The notes under the pieces were generated by a model. That model saw nothing but the letters and a program-made list of their open reading frames with translations, did not search any database and was not told the DNA's origin. 64,000 nucleotides of DNA, taken from contig NZ_JAHKRM010000022.1 in the NCBI RefSeq assembly GCF_019396345.1, positions 184,063-248,062 on the forward strand, given 5' to 3'. The first letter of the stretch is position 1. Each line of letters begins with the position of its first letter. Below, in pieces: positions 42,438 to 51,527 of the stretch. The stretch comes from Nonomuraea guangzhouensis (GTDB lineage: Bacteria > Actinomycetota > Actinomycetes > Streptosporangiales > Streptosporangiaceae). The translations under genes were made by a program, and so were the position numbers.

Positions 42438-44699
42438 ATGTCAGCGGTCATGCTCGGCTCCGGGGCCGGAGCCGAACAATCTGCACTTATCGAGCTTCTG
42501 CGAGAGTCTGTCAAGGTCGGCGGGATCTTCGACTTCGGGTATCGCGAGGCCAGTGTCCTGACCAATGACGAGTGGCTCCATGGCGCACACGGCGTTCCCC
42601 AGCACTGTCTACTCCTGGCCTACCCTCGCGGTCTGGACTCTCCAATGCAGGCCGCGAGCGTGATGCCTGAGGATCGAGAGATCATCTTGTTGAGAGTTAT
42701 TCGCGAGACCTCTCTCCCGAACCAGTCCGATCTCACGCGCCTGCGAGCCGAGGACACAGATCGCACGATCACCAATCACTACCGTGAGGACGGCCAGAGG
42801 GATGCTCCTGCCGATGTGTTGACGCGCAACCTTATGCAGCAAGCCGCATTCCGGTGCCGCATCCTGGGAACTTTCGTGGAGGATGAGAAGGGCGATCTCG
42901 TCTTCGGTAAAGATGTGGATGCTGTCTATGCTTCAGCGGGATACATCGTCGCAAAACCGCACGGTTCTAGCCTGCAGTTGGTAGTCGACCACGTGGAACT
43001 TCCCATGGGAGAGCGCGAGAACGAACAGCAGGGCGATGATGCTGCAAACGCGGACCTACCTGACACCGACGCAACGATCGTCATCGGGAAGCTCCGCTAT
43101 GCATCCGCTCGTCGGCGAGAGCGAATTGCACGCGTCCAGCAGAGGACGACCGAGGTTGATGTTCGAGTGCGTCCCAAAGACTTCGTTGCGCACAAGACGG
43201 CTGTCTTTGGCATGACCCGCGCCGGCAAATCAAACACTATGAAAGTCCTAGCTTCCGCCGTTCATCTCTACGCTCATAAGACCGGAATACCAGTAGGCCA
43301 GCTCATTTTCGATCCGGCCGGAGAGTATGCTTACGCGAACCGCCAGGATGGGACAGCACTATCTCAACTAGGCGACAACATCCGCATATACCGCTTGGGA
43401 GCCACTAACGCGGATCGCAGCCGCAAGATCCGCCCACTTTCTCTCAACTTCTTCGACGAGAAGCAGCTCAACGGCTGTTGGAGCCTGATCGAGTCATTTT
43501 TTGCAGGCGACAATCGAAAATATATACAAAACTTTCTGTCATGCGACCCCACACGCCTCCCCAGCGGAACAGAGGATCGGGGAGACCAAAATCGACTCCG
43601 GGCCGTCCAGTCAATGTACTATGCCATTCTCCTTCATGCTGGACTGGAACCACCTCAGGGCTGGACATGCGAACTGCCAACGAACGAAAAAACGCGAGAC
43701 CTTATCGACCTTCCTGGATCTGACGTAATTCGCGTGAACGCTGACCAGCTAAAGAGGGCAAGCTTAATTATTGCACGGACCGCTGGTGCGGCGTCGGTCA
43801 AGAACAAGGGTAATGTCGAAGCCGTAAAGATGTGGATATCCGACTCCTCCATCGGGGGGCACGGCGACCCGAGTATCGACGGCATGGTCGGAATGCTCGC
43901 AACAAGTGGGCGAGCCAATGGATATAAGGAACTCCGCGGCATCAGGCCGTATCACGGGTCCGATTCCCGAGCCGACTTCGCGCCCGCTATCTATGCGGAT
44001 CTCGCACGAGGACGCCTGGTTATTGTCGACCTGTCGCGCGGCTCCGAACAGGTCCTGCAGACCTGTGCCGAGCGCGTGATCAACGAAATCATCAGCCGCG
44101 CCTCTCAGCGGTTTCGGGATGGAAAGCCGCCTCGTCCGATGCAGGTCTTCCTCGAAGAGGCACATCGACTGCTAGACCGTGACAAGTTCAATAAGGCAGC
44201 CAGCAGTAACGATCCATACGTTCGGCTCGCCAAGGAGGCCGCCAAGTACAAGATTGGGATGATCTACGCGACGCAGGAGGTCTCCAGTGTCGATGAAATG
44301 ATCCTTTCGAACACTGCTAACTGGGTCTGTGCCTATATGAACAACGCTAGCGAGACAAAGAAGCTAGCTAATTACTATGACTTCAGCGACTTCGCCGACC
44401 AGATTCTTACCGCCGACAATCGAGGATTCGTGCGGCTTCGCACTGATTCTTCTCCCTACACTCTTCCCGTCCAAGTCGCCAAGTTCGACCTCGACATGGT
44501 TAATAATGTTCGAAAAGAATGCGGCCTTCCCCCTACCGTTGCGAGCACTGATTTCGCCCCTGAAGCCGGAATAGAGGCAGACTCCTATGAGGATTGCCCT
44601 GACCCGGATGAAATGTTCGATCAGTTTAATGCTAACCACTCACTGACACTAACCGACCACTCTCTTCCTGCTTCTCTCTTCGACGATGAGGCATACTGA
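42438..44699 (+). CDS. herA: HerA-type hexameric DNA-translocating ATPase
   Basis: A 753-residue FtsK/HerA-fold ATPase. An N-terminal beta-barrel-like part (about residues 1-245) precedes the Walker A AVFGMTRAGKSNTMKVL (near 255-271), a DPAGEYAYAN strand, the Walker B MQVFLEEAHRLLD and the motor residues GMIYATQEVSSVDEMILSNT. Acidic C-terminal tail. HerA hexamers pump DNA and work with the NurA nuclease, whose gene starts one base after this stop. ATG 42438 has AAGGGAG seven bases upstream. Lower GC than the genome. Confidence 0.88.
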   Translation: MSAVMLGSGAGAEQSALIELLRESVKVGGIFDFGYREASVLTNDEWLHGAHGVPQHCLLLAYPRGLDSPMQAASVMPEDREIILLRVIRETSLPNQSDLTRLRAEDTDRTITNHYREDGQRDAPADVLTRNLMQQAAFRCRILGTFVEDEKGDLVFGKDVDAVYASAGYIVAKPHGSSLQLVVDHVELPMGERENEQQGDDAANADLPDTDATIVIGKLRYASARRRERIARVQQRTTEVDVRVRPKDFVAHKTAVFGMTRAGKSNTMKVLASAVHLYAHKTGIPVGQLIFDPAGEYAYANRQDGTALSQLGDNIRIYRLGATNADRSRKIRPLSLNFFDEKQLNGCWSLIESFFAGDNRKYIQNFLSCDPTRLPSGTEDRGDQNRLRAVQSMYYAILLHAGLEPPQGWTCELPTNEKTRDLIDLPGSDVIRVNADQLKRASLIIARTAGAASVKNKGNVEAVKMWISDSSIGGHGDPSIDGMVGMLATSGRANGYKELRGIRPYHGSDSRADFAPAIYADLARGRLVIVDLSRGSEQVLQTCAERVINEIISRASQRFRDGKPPRPMQVFLEEAHRLLDRDKFNKAASSNDPYVRLAKEAAKYKIGMIYATQEVSSVDEMILSNTANWVCAYMNNASETKKLANYYDFSDFADQILTADNRGFVRLRTDSSPYTLPVQVAKFDLDMVNNVRKECGLPPTVASTDFAPEAGIEADSYEDCPDPDEMFDQFNANHSLTLTDHSLPASLFDDEAY

Positions 44700-44700
44700 T

Positions 44701-46140
44701 ATGCCCTACAGCATCCGACCTCCAGGCGGAGCAATTCGCTACGAGAAGGCCTCCACAATGGGCCATGGGCCTACAGTAGATAATGAACGAATCCGTGAAC
44801 GACTCGCCCACTACCGTCGACCTGAAATCGGTCTTGACCTTAGCCGAATCAGAGAGCTGGTTGGCTCTGCTGACGACTTGGACCAGCCTGCGACTCCTCA
44901 AGTTCGTTACGTTGTCGCCGTTGACGGCTCCAGCCACGAGTACGAAGAAGCCTTCGACAAGTATCCTTCGACACGTGTCCTCTATCTGCAGATCGCTGGC
45001 GTTTTTATTGATCTCCAACATATGCAGACACACACAGGCCCATTCGTAAGTCCCAGCCGCATTGCGGAAGCCATGGAGGCTTCAGTAGTCTCCGGCTTCT
45101 TGCCAGGCTCTTATCTAGAACACGACCAGCTCAGCGATCCTTTCGAAGCATTCCGGGCCGAGCTGTACGACCTTTTTTCTACTACACAGGTACAAAATAG
45201 AAATCTCCTTGATGTTCTCGCGGAGGTGCAGAGATACGGACTCCCTCGAGATTCGGAAGCGGCCCAGCGCGGTGAAATACTTCTGCCGAAGTGCCCGAAT
45301 CATGGGTGCTCACTGAATGATACGATAACTGCAAGGCGCGCAAGATTGTGTGCGCCCATGAAGAAGCCCGGACGCTGTCCTTCATGTCACAAGATTCTCT
45401 GGCCCACGGACACATTTCGCGTCTACGAAGAGTTTCGTCCGGATGCAACCAACGGTGAGGTATTGGGTCGAACTCGTGACATCATCGAGCATTTGGTGCT
45501 CGTCGGCGTAGCTTTGAGCTTCGAACAGCTTTATCCTCGACTACTTCCTCAAACGGCGTTTCTCTATGACGGCGACCTTGCAGTCTTCGGGAACAGCGCC
45601 CGTATCTTTCGTGGTCTTCTTGGGTGCTGGCAGGCACTATGGGAACGCTGTAGAGAGCGGGGGCAGAGGCCTCCTGTTGTCCTGGGAATCGCGAAAAGTG
45701 GCTATCCGGTAGAACATTTCAAAGGTATTCAGCGAAGTGCGTTGACTGAAGAACGTCCGGCCCCTGTCCCGCGACGGTCTTTTATGCGCTTGGATGACCG
45801 CTACATGGAAGAGATTCTTCGTGTCCAGAGTCTCACAGAGACCTACTATGGTAGGAAATTCTTCTACCATGCAGCGGATGGACAGCTCCTGGTCATTACA
45901 GTTCCTCCGTCTGAAGGCCTGGCCTACACCAAGGGGGAAGACAGCGATTATGATCTTCCTTCAAGATTTCCCACTCTGAAGCGGACTTTCGAAGTCTTGG
46001 ACCGGATGGGGAGTCGACTGTACGACGATGCAGTGATCCCGGTATCGTTGGCACACAATTGGGCTGCCTACCCGCTCGCCAACGCCGATCGCGTGCTGCG
46101 TGTCCTTACTGAGCAGGCGATCGCCAAACGCGAATCGTGA
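44701..46140 (+). CDS. nurA: NurA-domain nuclease with an internal zinc-ribbon-like insertion
   Basis: A 479-residue protein. The NurA start motif VRYVVAVDGSSHEYEEAF holds the first metal-binding Asp (Asp75), and AFLYDGDLAVFGNSARIFRG carries the second acidic motif. Late LLVITVPPSEG and PVSLAHNWAAYPLANADRVL are typical of the family end. Between about residues 195 and 240 lies a cysteine-rich insert (KCPNHGCSLN ... RLCAPMKKPGRCPSCHKILW) that looks like a zinc ribbon. NurA degrades DNA ends delivered by HerA. In a defence setting the pair would destroy phage DNA. ATG 44701 is one base after the herA stop. Confidence 0.82.
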   Translation: MPYSIRPPGGAIRYEKASTMGHGPTVDNERIRERLAHYRRPEIGLDLSRIRELVGSADDLDQPATPQVRYVVAVDGSSHEYEEAFDKYPSTRVLYLQIAGVFIDLQHMQTHTGPFVSPSRIAEAMEASVVSGFLPGSYLEHDQLSDPFEAFRAELYDLFSTTQVQNRNLLDVLAEVQRYGLPRDSEAAQRGEILLPKCPNHGCSLNDTITARRARLCAPMKKPGRCPSCHKILWPTDTFRVYEEFRPDATNGEVLGRTRDIIEHLVLVGVALSFEQLYPRLLPQTAFLYDGDLAVFGNSARIFRGLLGCWQALWERCRERGQRPPVVLGIAKSGYPVEHFKGIQRSALTEERPAPVPRRSFMRLDDRYMEEILRVQSLTETYYGRKFFYHAADGQLLVITVPPSEGLAYTKGEDSDYDLPSRFPTLKRTFEVLDRMGSRLYDDAVIPVSLAHNWAAYPLANADRVLRVLTEQAIAKRES

Positions 46141-46393
46141 TTAGCAAAGCAGCGTCTCCATTAACGAGCCGCAGTGATATAGCTCGTATTTATATTTCAG
46201 CGGCTGAGCGTCCAAACCCAGGTAGTTCGCGTAGGATCTTCGCCAAGTCGTTCTGCATAATGACGCACAGCACGTGCATTTCCGGTGGCAAACCGACCCG
46301 GAGCGCAGGGCCGCTAGGCCCGAGACATCCGATCGGCGGCGGTGTCAAGCGTGCTCGGTCCGTGGTGGCCGTCGACGCTGCGGTGAGTTGTGA
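46141..46393 (+). other. Spacer between nurA and the IS110 element
   Basis: About 100 AT-richer bases continue the island; the rest becomes GC-rich near 46310, perhaps the IS110 element end. A short minus peptide (MHVLCVIMQNDLAKILRELP, 28 codons) is open but unsupported. Confidence 0.3.
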
Positions 46394-47674
46394 TTAGCGA
46401 GATTGGGCGTCGACGGCTGCCGCGGTTCGCGGGGGTCTGGGGGCGGTGGAGCCCCCAGGGTCTGTGGTGGGAAAGGCGAAGTGTTCGCTGTAGGGCTGGC
46501 GGGTGGTCAGGCAGTGGAACAGGCAGCTGAGGAAGCGGTTGTAGAGGTTGCGCAGTGCGGCGGAGTGTCGATCGCCGTGTTCTTTGCGCCGGTCGTAATG
46601 GACACGGGCGCCGGGTGAGGCGGTCAGGCTGGCGAAGGCCCAGATGTAGCCGACGGCGGCCAGGCGGCGGTTCTTGACCCGGCGATGGACGACGGCCCGG
46701 CTGCGTCCGCTGGCGCGGGTGATCGGGGCGGCTCCGGCGTAGGCCTTGAGCGCGCGGGCGTCGGCGAAGCGGGTGCGGTCATCGCCGATCTCGGCGAACA
46801 GCCGGGCGCCCGTCAGCTCGCCCAGGCCGGGGAAGCTGGTGACGATGTCGTGGTCGGGGTGGTCGCGGAAGGCTGTGACGGTGGCCTGGTGCAGGTCGGC
46901 GGCGGCTTGGCAGGCGGCATCGAGAACAGCCAGTAACGCCAGCGCCTGCTGGCCCATCGCCTCCTCGATAAAGGTCGGTTGGCGCAGCTGGTCGACTTGG
47001 AAGCCGGCGTGCAGGCGTTCGGCCCAGGCTTGCAGGTGGTAGATGCGGCCGCAGCTCTTCAGCACGGCCCGCAACTCGGCGATGCTGAGCAGGCGCGCCG
47101 CGGCGGGTGTGGGGGCGACCTTGAGCACGGCGCGGGCTTCGCGGCAGGTGATGCCGCCTTCCTGTCCGGCGAACAGCGTCAAGAAGGCCGGGTGGTACTC
47201 GCGCAGCAGCGAGCGCAGCTCGTTGCCAACCCGGTGGATGCGCCAGACGGCGTCCTGGTGGCCGCGCGCCAGCAGCGCGATGGCCTGGGCCTGATGGCTG
47301 TCGGCGGGCAACGACCGGTGCAGTGCCATGTCGGTGCGCAGGATGTTGGCCAGGACGACGGCGTCTTGCCGGTCGGACTTCTTGCGGGAGACCGAGTGCC
47401 GGTCGCGGTAGCGCGAGGCGCTGAGCGGGTTGATGGCGAAGACCCGCCGGCCACTCGCGCGGAGCTGGGCGACCAGCAGGCCGCGCGGGGTCTCGATGGC
47501 CACCGGAACAGGTGCCTCGGCGCTGTCGCCGGCCTCGGCCAGCAGGGTCAGCAATTCCTCATAGCCCTGAGGTGACTCGGCGATGCGTCGCTGGGCGATC
47601 ACCGTGCCCGCCTCGTCGACCAGGGCGATGTCGTGGTGTTTCTCAGCCCAGTCGATGCCGCAGTAGACCTTCAT
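46394..47674 (-). mobile_element. IS110-family insertion sequence with intact transposase
   Basis: An uninterrupted 426-residue DEDD transposase. The N-terminal RuvC-like domain starts VYCGIDWAEKHHDIALVDEA, with conserved acidic residues and KKSDRQDAVVLANILR. The C-terminal Transposase_20 part has SFPGLGELTGARLFAEIGDD and KAYAGAAPITRASGRSRAVV. Codon use is host-like, so the element entered the lower-GC island later. IS110 elements have no clear inverted repeats, so ends are not assigned. In the IS110 group the bridge RNA is encoded upstream of the transposase, here in the DNA after 47674. Confidence 0.88.
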
Positions 47675-48644
47675 GACGTCCCCTCCGTCCGCTGATGCAG
47701 CTCACAGAGGCCCTCACCGAGATCATGCGGCGTGCTAATGACAAGACTTGCCCGTCTACCATCCGATGAGCCGTCTACTGACCTCGGCAACCCGCGCAGT
47801 CCCGGCCTTGCTGAGAGCTGACAGCCCACGACATGAAGAGGGATACCCCTGCGCGAGCGGCCCTCGATTCCGCTCTACCAGAGGCGGTCACGCCCCGCGG
47901 GCCGGTTGGCCAAAAGCGCCGGTCTCGGGCGGAAAGATCTCAAAGATCCTGCACCGGAAGTAGGCATCCCACGCGGCCCCCGGCCGACGGGACGTGACCT
48001 GCCCCACCGTCATTAGCACCGGAAGCGGTGCGGCAGGCCTGCAACCTTTGACCTTGTGGTCGGTTCGTTCTGTCGATATGCCGGTACGATCCTCTGCGGG
48101 GAATCCGTGAGCTACCGTTACTGCGTTGGTTAAATGTCCAACGAGTGCAGGGCGTTTCTGCTGGACCCAGTGGACATCGCGTGCCGCGCGCGCCTTGCCA
48201 GCGCCTTCCGGCCGACCGCTGACCGGACCGGCGAGGAGCATCACCACGTGCCACTGGTAGGTCTCACTGTCGTGCTGGCGCGGGTTAGAGAAGACGCGGA
48301 CGCTGGCCTCTTCCCCGGTCCCGCGGGTGGCGTACTGAGGCGGGTCTGGCCGATCCTCCATCTTTGCCCATGGACATTGGCGAGTGTTGCGGCGGTGCTG
48401 CATGAGAATGCGTCCGGCGCCTCGTCTCCCGTGAACGCTGGAGAGGTCCGCCGTCCGCTAGCAAGCCACCTGATGCACAGCTATGCCCGAACAAAATAAT
48501 ACATATGGGAACAATTGCTACCAGACAGGACTTACCACCTACGGGCATCGGAAGATATCAAGATCTAAATTAGGTCTTCCTTCCCAAGACGTCTCGTCGT
48601 GCTCAATGCGCTACCGTGGCTCCATACCCAAGCGGAGGCAAAGC
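47675..48644 (+). other. Long spacer right of IS110; possible bridge-RNA region, no firm gene
   Basis: The first 200-300 bases upstream of the transposase would hold the bridge RNA of an IS110-group element, but I cannot fold it reliably. From 47888 to 48403 the minus strand is open for 171 codons (containing NPRQHDSETYQWHVVMLLAG). It looks only partly protein-like and matches nothing I know. From 48480 the DNA turns AT-rich and leads into the next island genes. Confidence 0.35.
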
Positions 48645-49550
48645 ATGGCACAGCGAACAGTTCGCTTCTACGAGATCATCAGTGCACAAAGAGAACGCAT
48701 GGTGAAGCCTTTCCCCTTCGAGGAGCTAAGGGCAGCGATCTCTGAGCTTCCAGATCATGCGGCGTACGTAAAGATCGCCAGGATGGAGATTCTTGGGTCT
48801 ACACACGAAGTGTCTCGCGGTGCCGGAGCAAAGCCGGAAGTACCCCTAGTCATCTTGGATCGCATCAACCGGGCTCCGAGCGTTCGCATAGAGCGTCGGC
48901 GTAACTACCGTCCGCTTATACTTGAGGACGACGAAACTCTCGCGGAACCAGCCTTTTATTCTATATTCGACAACAATATCCTCGCCATCATGAGAAACGA
49001 CGGATCCGCGCCAGGCCCCGCTTCCTTTCGAGATTATGTCAATAGGCTCACTAGCGAGCCTATTGAGATATCTTCTCTTGTAGACAGAAATGCGCTGCGA
49101 GCACTGCATAACGTCAGAACGCTAACGAAGCTTCACATCGAAGTAGGGCCGGATGTTGTTGCCGAGGTCTTTTCTTCCAGCAGACTCATTGCCGAGCCTC
49201 TAGATATTCTTCGGCGCCGTCTAGGAAGTGTAGGCATCGAAGTTTCACTGAAAATGTCTCCCAAAGGGCCAAGCGATACATCGGAACAGGTGCTCCAAGA
49301 CGTGAGGTCTCTCGTCGAAGGCTCGGGTCTATCTTACGTTGAAAAAGCGCAGATAAACTATCGCAGCCTGGAGGATGGCCGCGCCAAGATGTATGACTTT
49401 CTCTCCGAGGCAGTTACGACTTCAGTTGATGTCGACCTCGACGCCCGGACGAACCAGCCTACAGAGCTCTCTGCTGCCCAATCCCTTGCCGACGCCTACG
49501 ACAAGCTCTACGAGGACATACGCGCAGCTTACCAGGCTGCCACTTTTTGA
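48645..49550 (+). CDS. DUF6731-like protein, possible defence component
   Basis: A 301-residue soluble protein, MAQRTVRFYEIISAQRERMV ... FEELRAAISELPDHAAYVKI. The start with RFYEI and the beta/alpha order recall the DUF6731 family; this recollection is not a search result. The C-terminal half is helical (SLADAYDKLYEDIRAAYQAA). The ATG has GCGGAGG nine bases upstream; the open frame further upstream is AT-rich leader. Lower GC than the host and 25 bases from a membrane-protein gene, so it is probably a two-gene unit. Function unknown. Confidence 0.65.
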   Translation: MAQRTVRFYEIISAQRERMVKPFPFEELRAAISELPDHAAYVKIARMEILGSTHEVSRGAGAKPEVPLVILDRINRAPSVRIERRRNYRPLILEDDETLAEPAFYSIFDNNILAIMRNDGSAPGPASFRDYVNRLTSEPIEISSLVDRNALRALHNVRTLTKLHIEVGPDVVAEVFSSSRLIAEPLDILRRRLGSVGIEVSLKMSPKGPSDTSEQVLQDVRSLVEGSGLSYVEKAQINYRSLEDGRAKMYDFLSEAVTTSVDVDLDARTNQPTELSAAQSLADAYDKLYEDIRAAYQAATF

Positions 49551-49575
49551 CGGTGCCGTGGCGTAGGCTCCTAGT

Positions 49576-50121
49576 ATGGGTGTATGGCTAAGGAACAGAG
49601 CGGTTCAGTGGTGGTGGATAGACGCGCCACTATGCCTCGCGGTTGCGGGCTTTCTGTGGTGGCGTGTCACCCCTGCAAGCGGCGTTGATCTACTTGGCCG
49701 TCTTGCATTAGTCGACCGCCGTAGCGTGTACACCGATCTAGTTCAAGTCACCGCTATATTTGCAGCATTCGGTGGAGCAACATTCGCTATCTATTTCGCG
49801 CTGAATAGTCCGAAAATTAAGCAAGCCAAGAAGCTCATAGGGTCACACCTGATCCGCATCTGGCTGGCCGCCCTTGCATCACCATGGTTTTGTTCCATAG
49901 CAATTGTACTTGCCAAAGTGACAGACAGAGATTCGAAGTCCGGCATGGCGGACTATAATTTCTCGCGGTGGCTCGTTCTCGCTGCAGTTTTTCTCACCAT
50001 AATACAACTTGCCAGAATGATTTATATCTTTTACCAGCTGGCGATGATCGACGTTGAAGATAGCCTGGTTCGTGAGACGAGTGATCGTGAGATCATGATC
50101 AAGCGCGATCATGCCCACTGA
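49576..50121 (+). CDS. Small membrane protein paired with the DUF6731-like gene
   Basis: A 181-residue protein with about four hydrophobic helices (APLCLAVAGFLWWRV; LVQVTAIFAAFGGATFAIYF; LIRIWLAALASPWFCSIAIV; WLVLAAVFLTIIQLARMIYI) and a short charged C-terminal tail. Lower GC than the host, like its neighbour. A small multi-helix membrane protein beside a soluble partner is a common layout of abortive-infection systems, where it depolarises or damages the membrane; that role is inference here. Confidence 0.62.
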   Translation: MGVWLRNRAVQWWWIDAPLCLAVAGFLWWRVTPASGVDLLGRLALVDRRSVYTDLVQVTAIFAAFGGATFAIYFALNSPKIKQAKKLIGSHLIRIWLAALASPWFCSIAIVLAKVTDRDSKSGMADYNFSRWLVLAAVFLTIIQLARMIYIFYQLAMIDVEDSLVRETSDREIMIKRDHAH

Positions 50122-50215
50122 ATCTGGCCCGCCCAGCGCCATTCGATGGTGCGGCGGGGTGGCCGGGCGGGACCGGCCCGGAGAGGCCGCATGCCCCCCC
50201 GGACCGCCCGGCCGC

Positions 50216-50236
50216 CCGCCGCCCATCGGGCGGCGG
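50216..50236 (+). terminator. Hairpin between convergent genes
   Basis: CCGCCGCCC-ATC-GGGCGGCGG is a perfect 9-base stem with a 3-base loop, placed between the convergent membrane-protein gene and the XRE gene. It lacks a clear T-run; a bidirectional terminator is likely. Confidence 0.5.
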
Positions 50237-50283
50237 CTTGATGACGTGTAGATAAGTTGCTTTCTGTGCTGTCCACAGGTGAC

Positions 50284-51018
50284 TTAGGGCAGTTGGCGGT
50301 AGGGCTCGGCGGTGGTCCAAATGCGTTCGAAGCTGGTGAGGTAGGTGACTGCCGGCCCTCGATCGTCAGTGTGGCGTAGGTGCATGACGGGTGCGTTGGC
50401 GGCTGGTGTCCCGAAGGCGTGGGCGTTGACGAGAAGCTGATCGTCCGCGCGGTAGATGGAGTTGTAGAGCATCGTGTGGTGAAGCCGGATCTCGACACCT
50501 TGAACACCGAGCAGCCCTCGATACAGCGTGAGCGCATTCTTGACCCTGGCTGCCATCACCGTGGCCCCGATTCCTTCATCGGCTCCGCGCGTGGCCACTT
50601 CCCGTCCTTCGGGGTCGCCCAGGAGGATGCGAATTTCGACGCCGACCTGGGCGCGGGTGGTGATGATGTCGAGGAGTCCGCGGTCTTCGGCGAGGAAGAG
50701 TGCGCTGTAGGCGAGGATGCCGATCTCGTCGTTGGCTCCATTGAAGAGGTTGCGCCAGACGGTCTGAGGGATGGCCCAGCGGTGGGGGTAGATCGCTTGC
50801 ACGCCGTCGGCGAGTGCTTGGTGACGTGACGCGATCTCGGGCCAGAGGTCAGCTTCGTCGACGTGGAGGAGGTCGGCGACGGCCCATCGGTGGCGTGGGT
50901 AGGGGATGCGGCCTTGGAGCCATCGGCTCACGGTCTTGGGGTCGACGGCCAGTGCGGCGGCGACGTCGGTGGTGTTGAGCCGGGCTGTGGCCAGTGCGTA
51001 GCGGAGGTTGTCGTTCAT
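50284..51018 (-). CDS. XRE-type HTH protein with phospholipase-D-like C-terminal domain (DUF5919-like)
   Basis: A 244-residue protein. Residues 1-60 are an XRE helix-turn-helix (LRYALATARLNTTDVAAALA, VDPKTVSRWLQGRIPYPRHR). The rest resembles a PLD fold (EIGILAYSALFLAEDRGLLD, VEIRILLGDPEGREVATRGA, EIRLHHTMLYNSIYRADDQL) with an H-x-x-x-x-x-x-x-YR-x-DD segment in place of a full HKD motif. Paralogue of the protein at 53.1 kb. It may sense a nucleotide or nucleic acid and control its neighbours. Divergent from the next gene over a GACGTC operator region. Confidence 0.72.
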   Translation of the reverse strand: MNDNLRYALATARLNTTDVAAALAVDPKTVSRWLQGRIPYPRHRWAVADLLHVDEADLWPEIASRHQALADGVQAIYPHRWAIPQTVWRNLFNGANDEIGILAYSALFLAEDRGLLDIITTRAQVGVEIRILLGDPEGREVATRGADEGIGATVMAARVKNALTLYRGLLGVQGVEIRLHHTMLYNSIYRADDQLLVNAHAFGTPAANAPVMHLRHTDDRGPAVTYLTSFERIWTTAEPYRQLP

Positions 51019-51070
51019 GGGACCGGCCTACTCCTCTCGCAAGATGACCCTGCCCTGCGACGTTAACATC

Positions 51071-51090
51071 AGACGTCCCTAGACGTCCCC
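51071..51090 (+). promoter_or_regulatory. GACGTC-type operator, site 1
   Basis: AGACGTCCCTAGACGTCCCC contains two head-to-tail AGACGTCC units in the 155-base gap between the divergent XRE and hypothetical genes. Related sites lie before the HD gene and before the second XRE gene. Confidence 0.55.
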
Positions 51091-51173
51091 GAGTTGCGGT
51101 GTTCCCGCCCCCGGCTGCGGGGCGAATCTCGACGCACACGACGAACCCCGTACGGACGTCAGGGAGGACGAGG

Positions 51174-51527
51174 GTGCAGACGAGCAAGACCATCAAGGAG
51201 CGGCAGCGGGCCTACGCGGAGCGGCTGCTGACCGCGCTGGGCGAGCACCTCACCAGTCGGGCTGTCACGACCGTGCTCATTGTCGCGGAGAACGGGCGGC
51301 CAGCCTTGGATGTGACCGATAGCCGGTGCCGGATGCGGCGGGTGTTCGTGCACCTGCCGTTCTGCTGGTTCTACTGGGGTGACCAGGACGACGAGCGGGT
51401 GTCGTTCCTGCAGATGGACGGCGCCGTGGACCGGATCGAGCGGGCCGTTCGGGAGGGGTGGCGTGAGGGAGAGCAGGGTGAGCTTAGCGTCGATCTGAAC
51501 AAGATCCTCGATGCCTACCGCGGCTGA
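51174..51527 (+). CDS. Hypothetical protein of the XRE/GntR/HD/Nudix cassette
   Basis: A 117-residue protein starting at GTG 51174 (GGGAGGACG upstream): VQTSKTIKERQRAYAERLLT ... VTTVLIVAENGRPALDVTDS ... VHLPFCWFYWGDQDDERVSF. No family recognised; small alpha/beta protein without signal peptide. Its stop overlaps the GntR gene start by 17 bases, so both are made from one transcript. Confidence 0.6.
   Translation: MQTSKTIKERQRAYAERLLTALGEHLTSRAVTTVLIVAENGRPALDVTDSRCRMRRVFVHLPFCWFYWGDQDDERVSFLQMDGAVDRIERAVREGWREGEQGELSVDLNKILDAYRG

Noticed and set aside
47888..48403. A 171-codon minus-strand gene right of IS110
   Set aside because: Parts look protein-like, but there is no ribosome site, no recognisable domain and the start overlaps low-quality sequence. 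It was kept as a note in the spacer entry.
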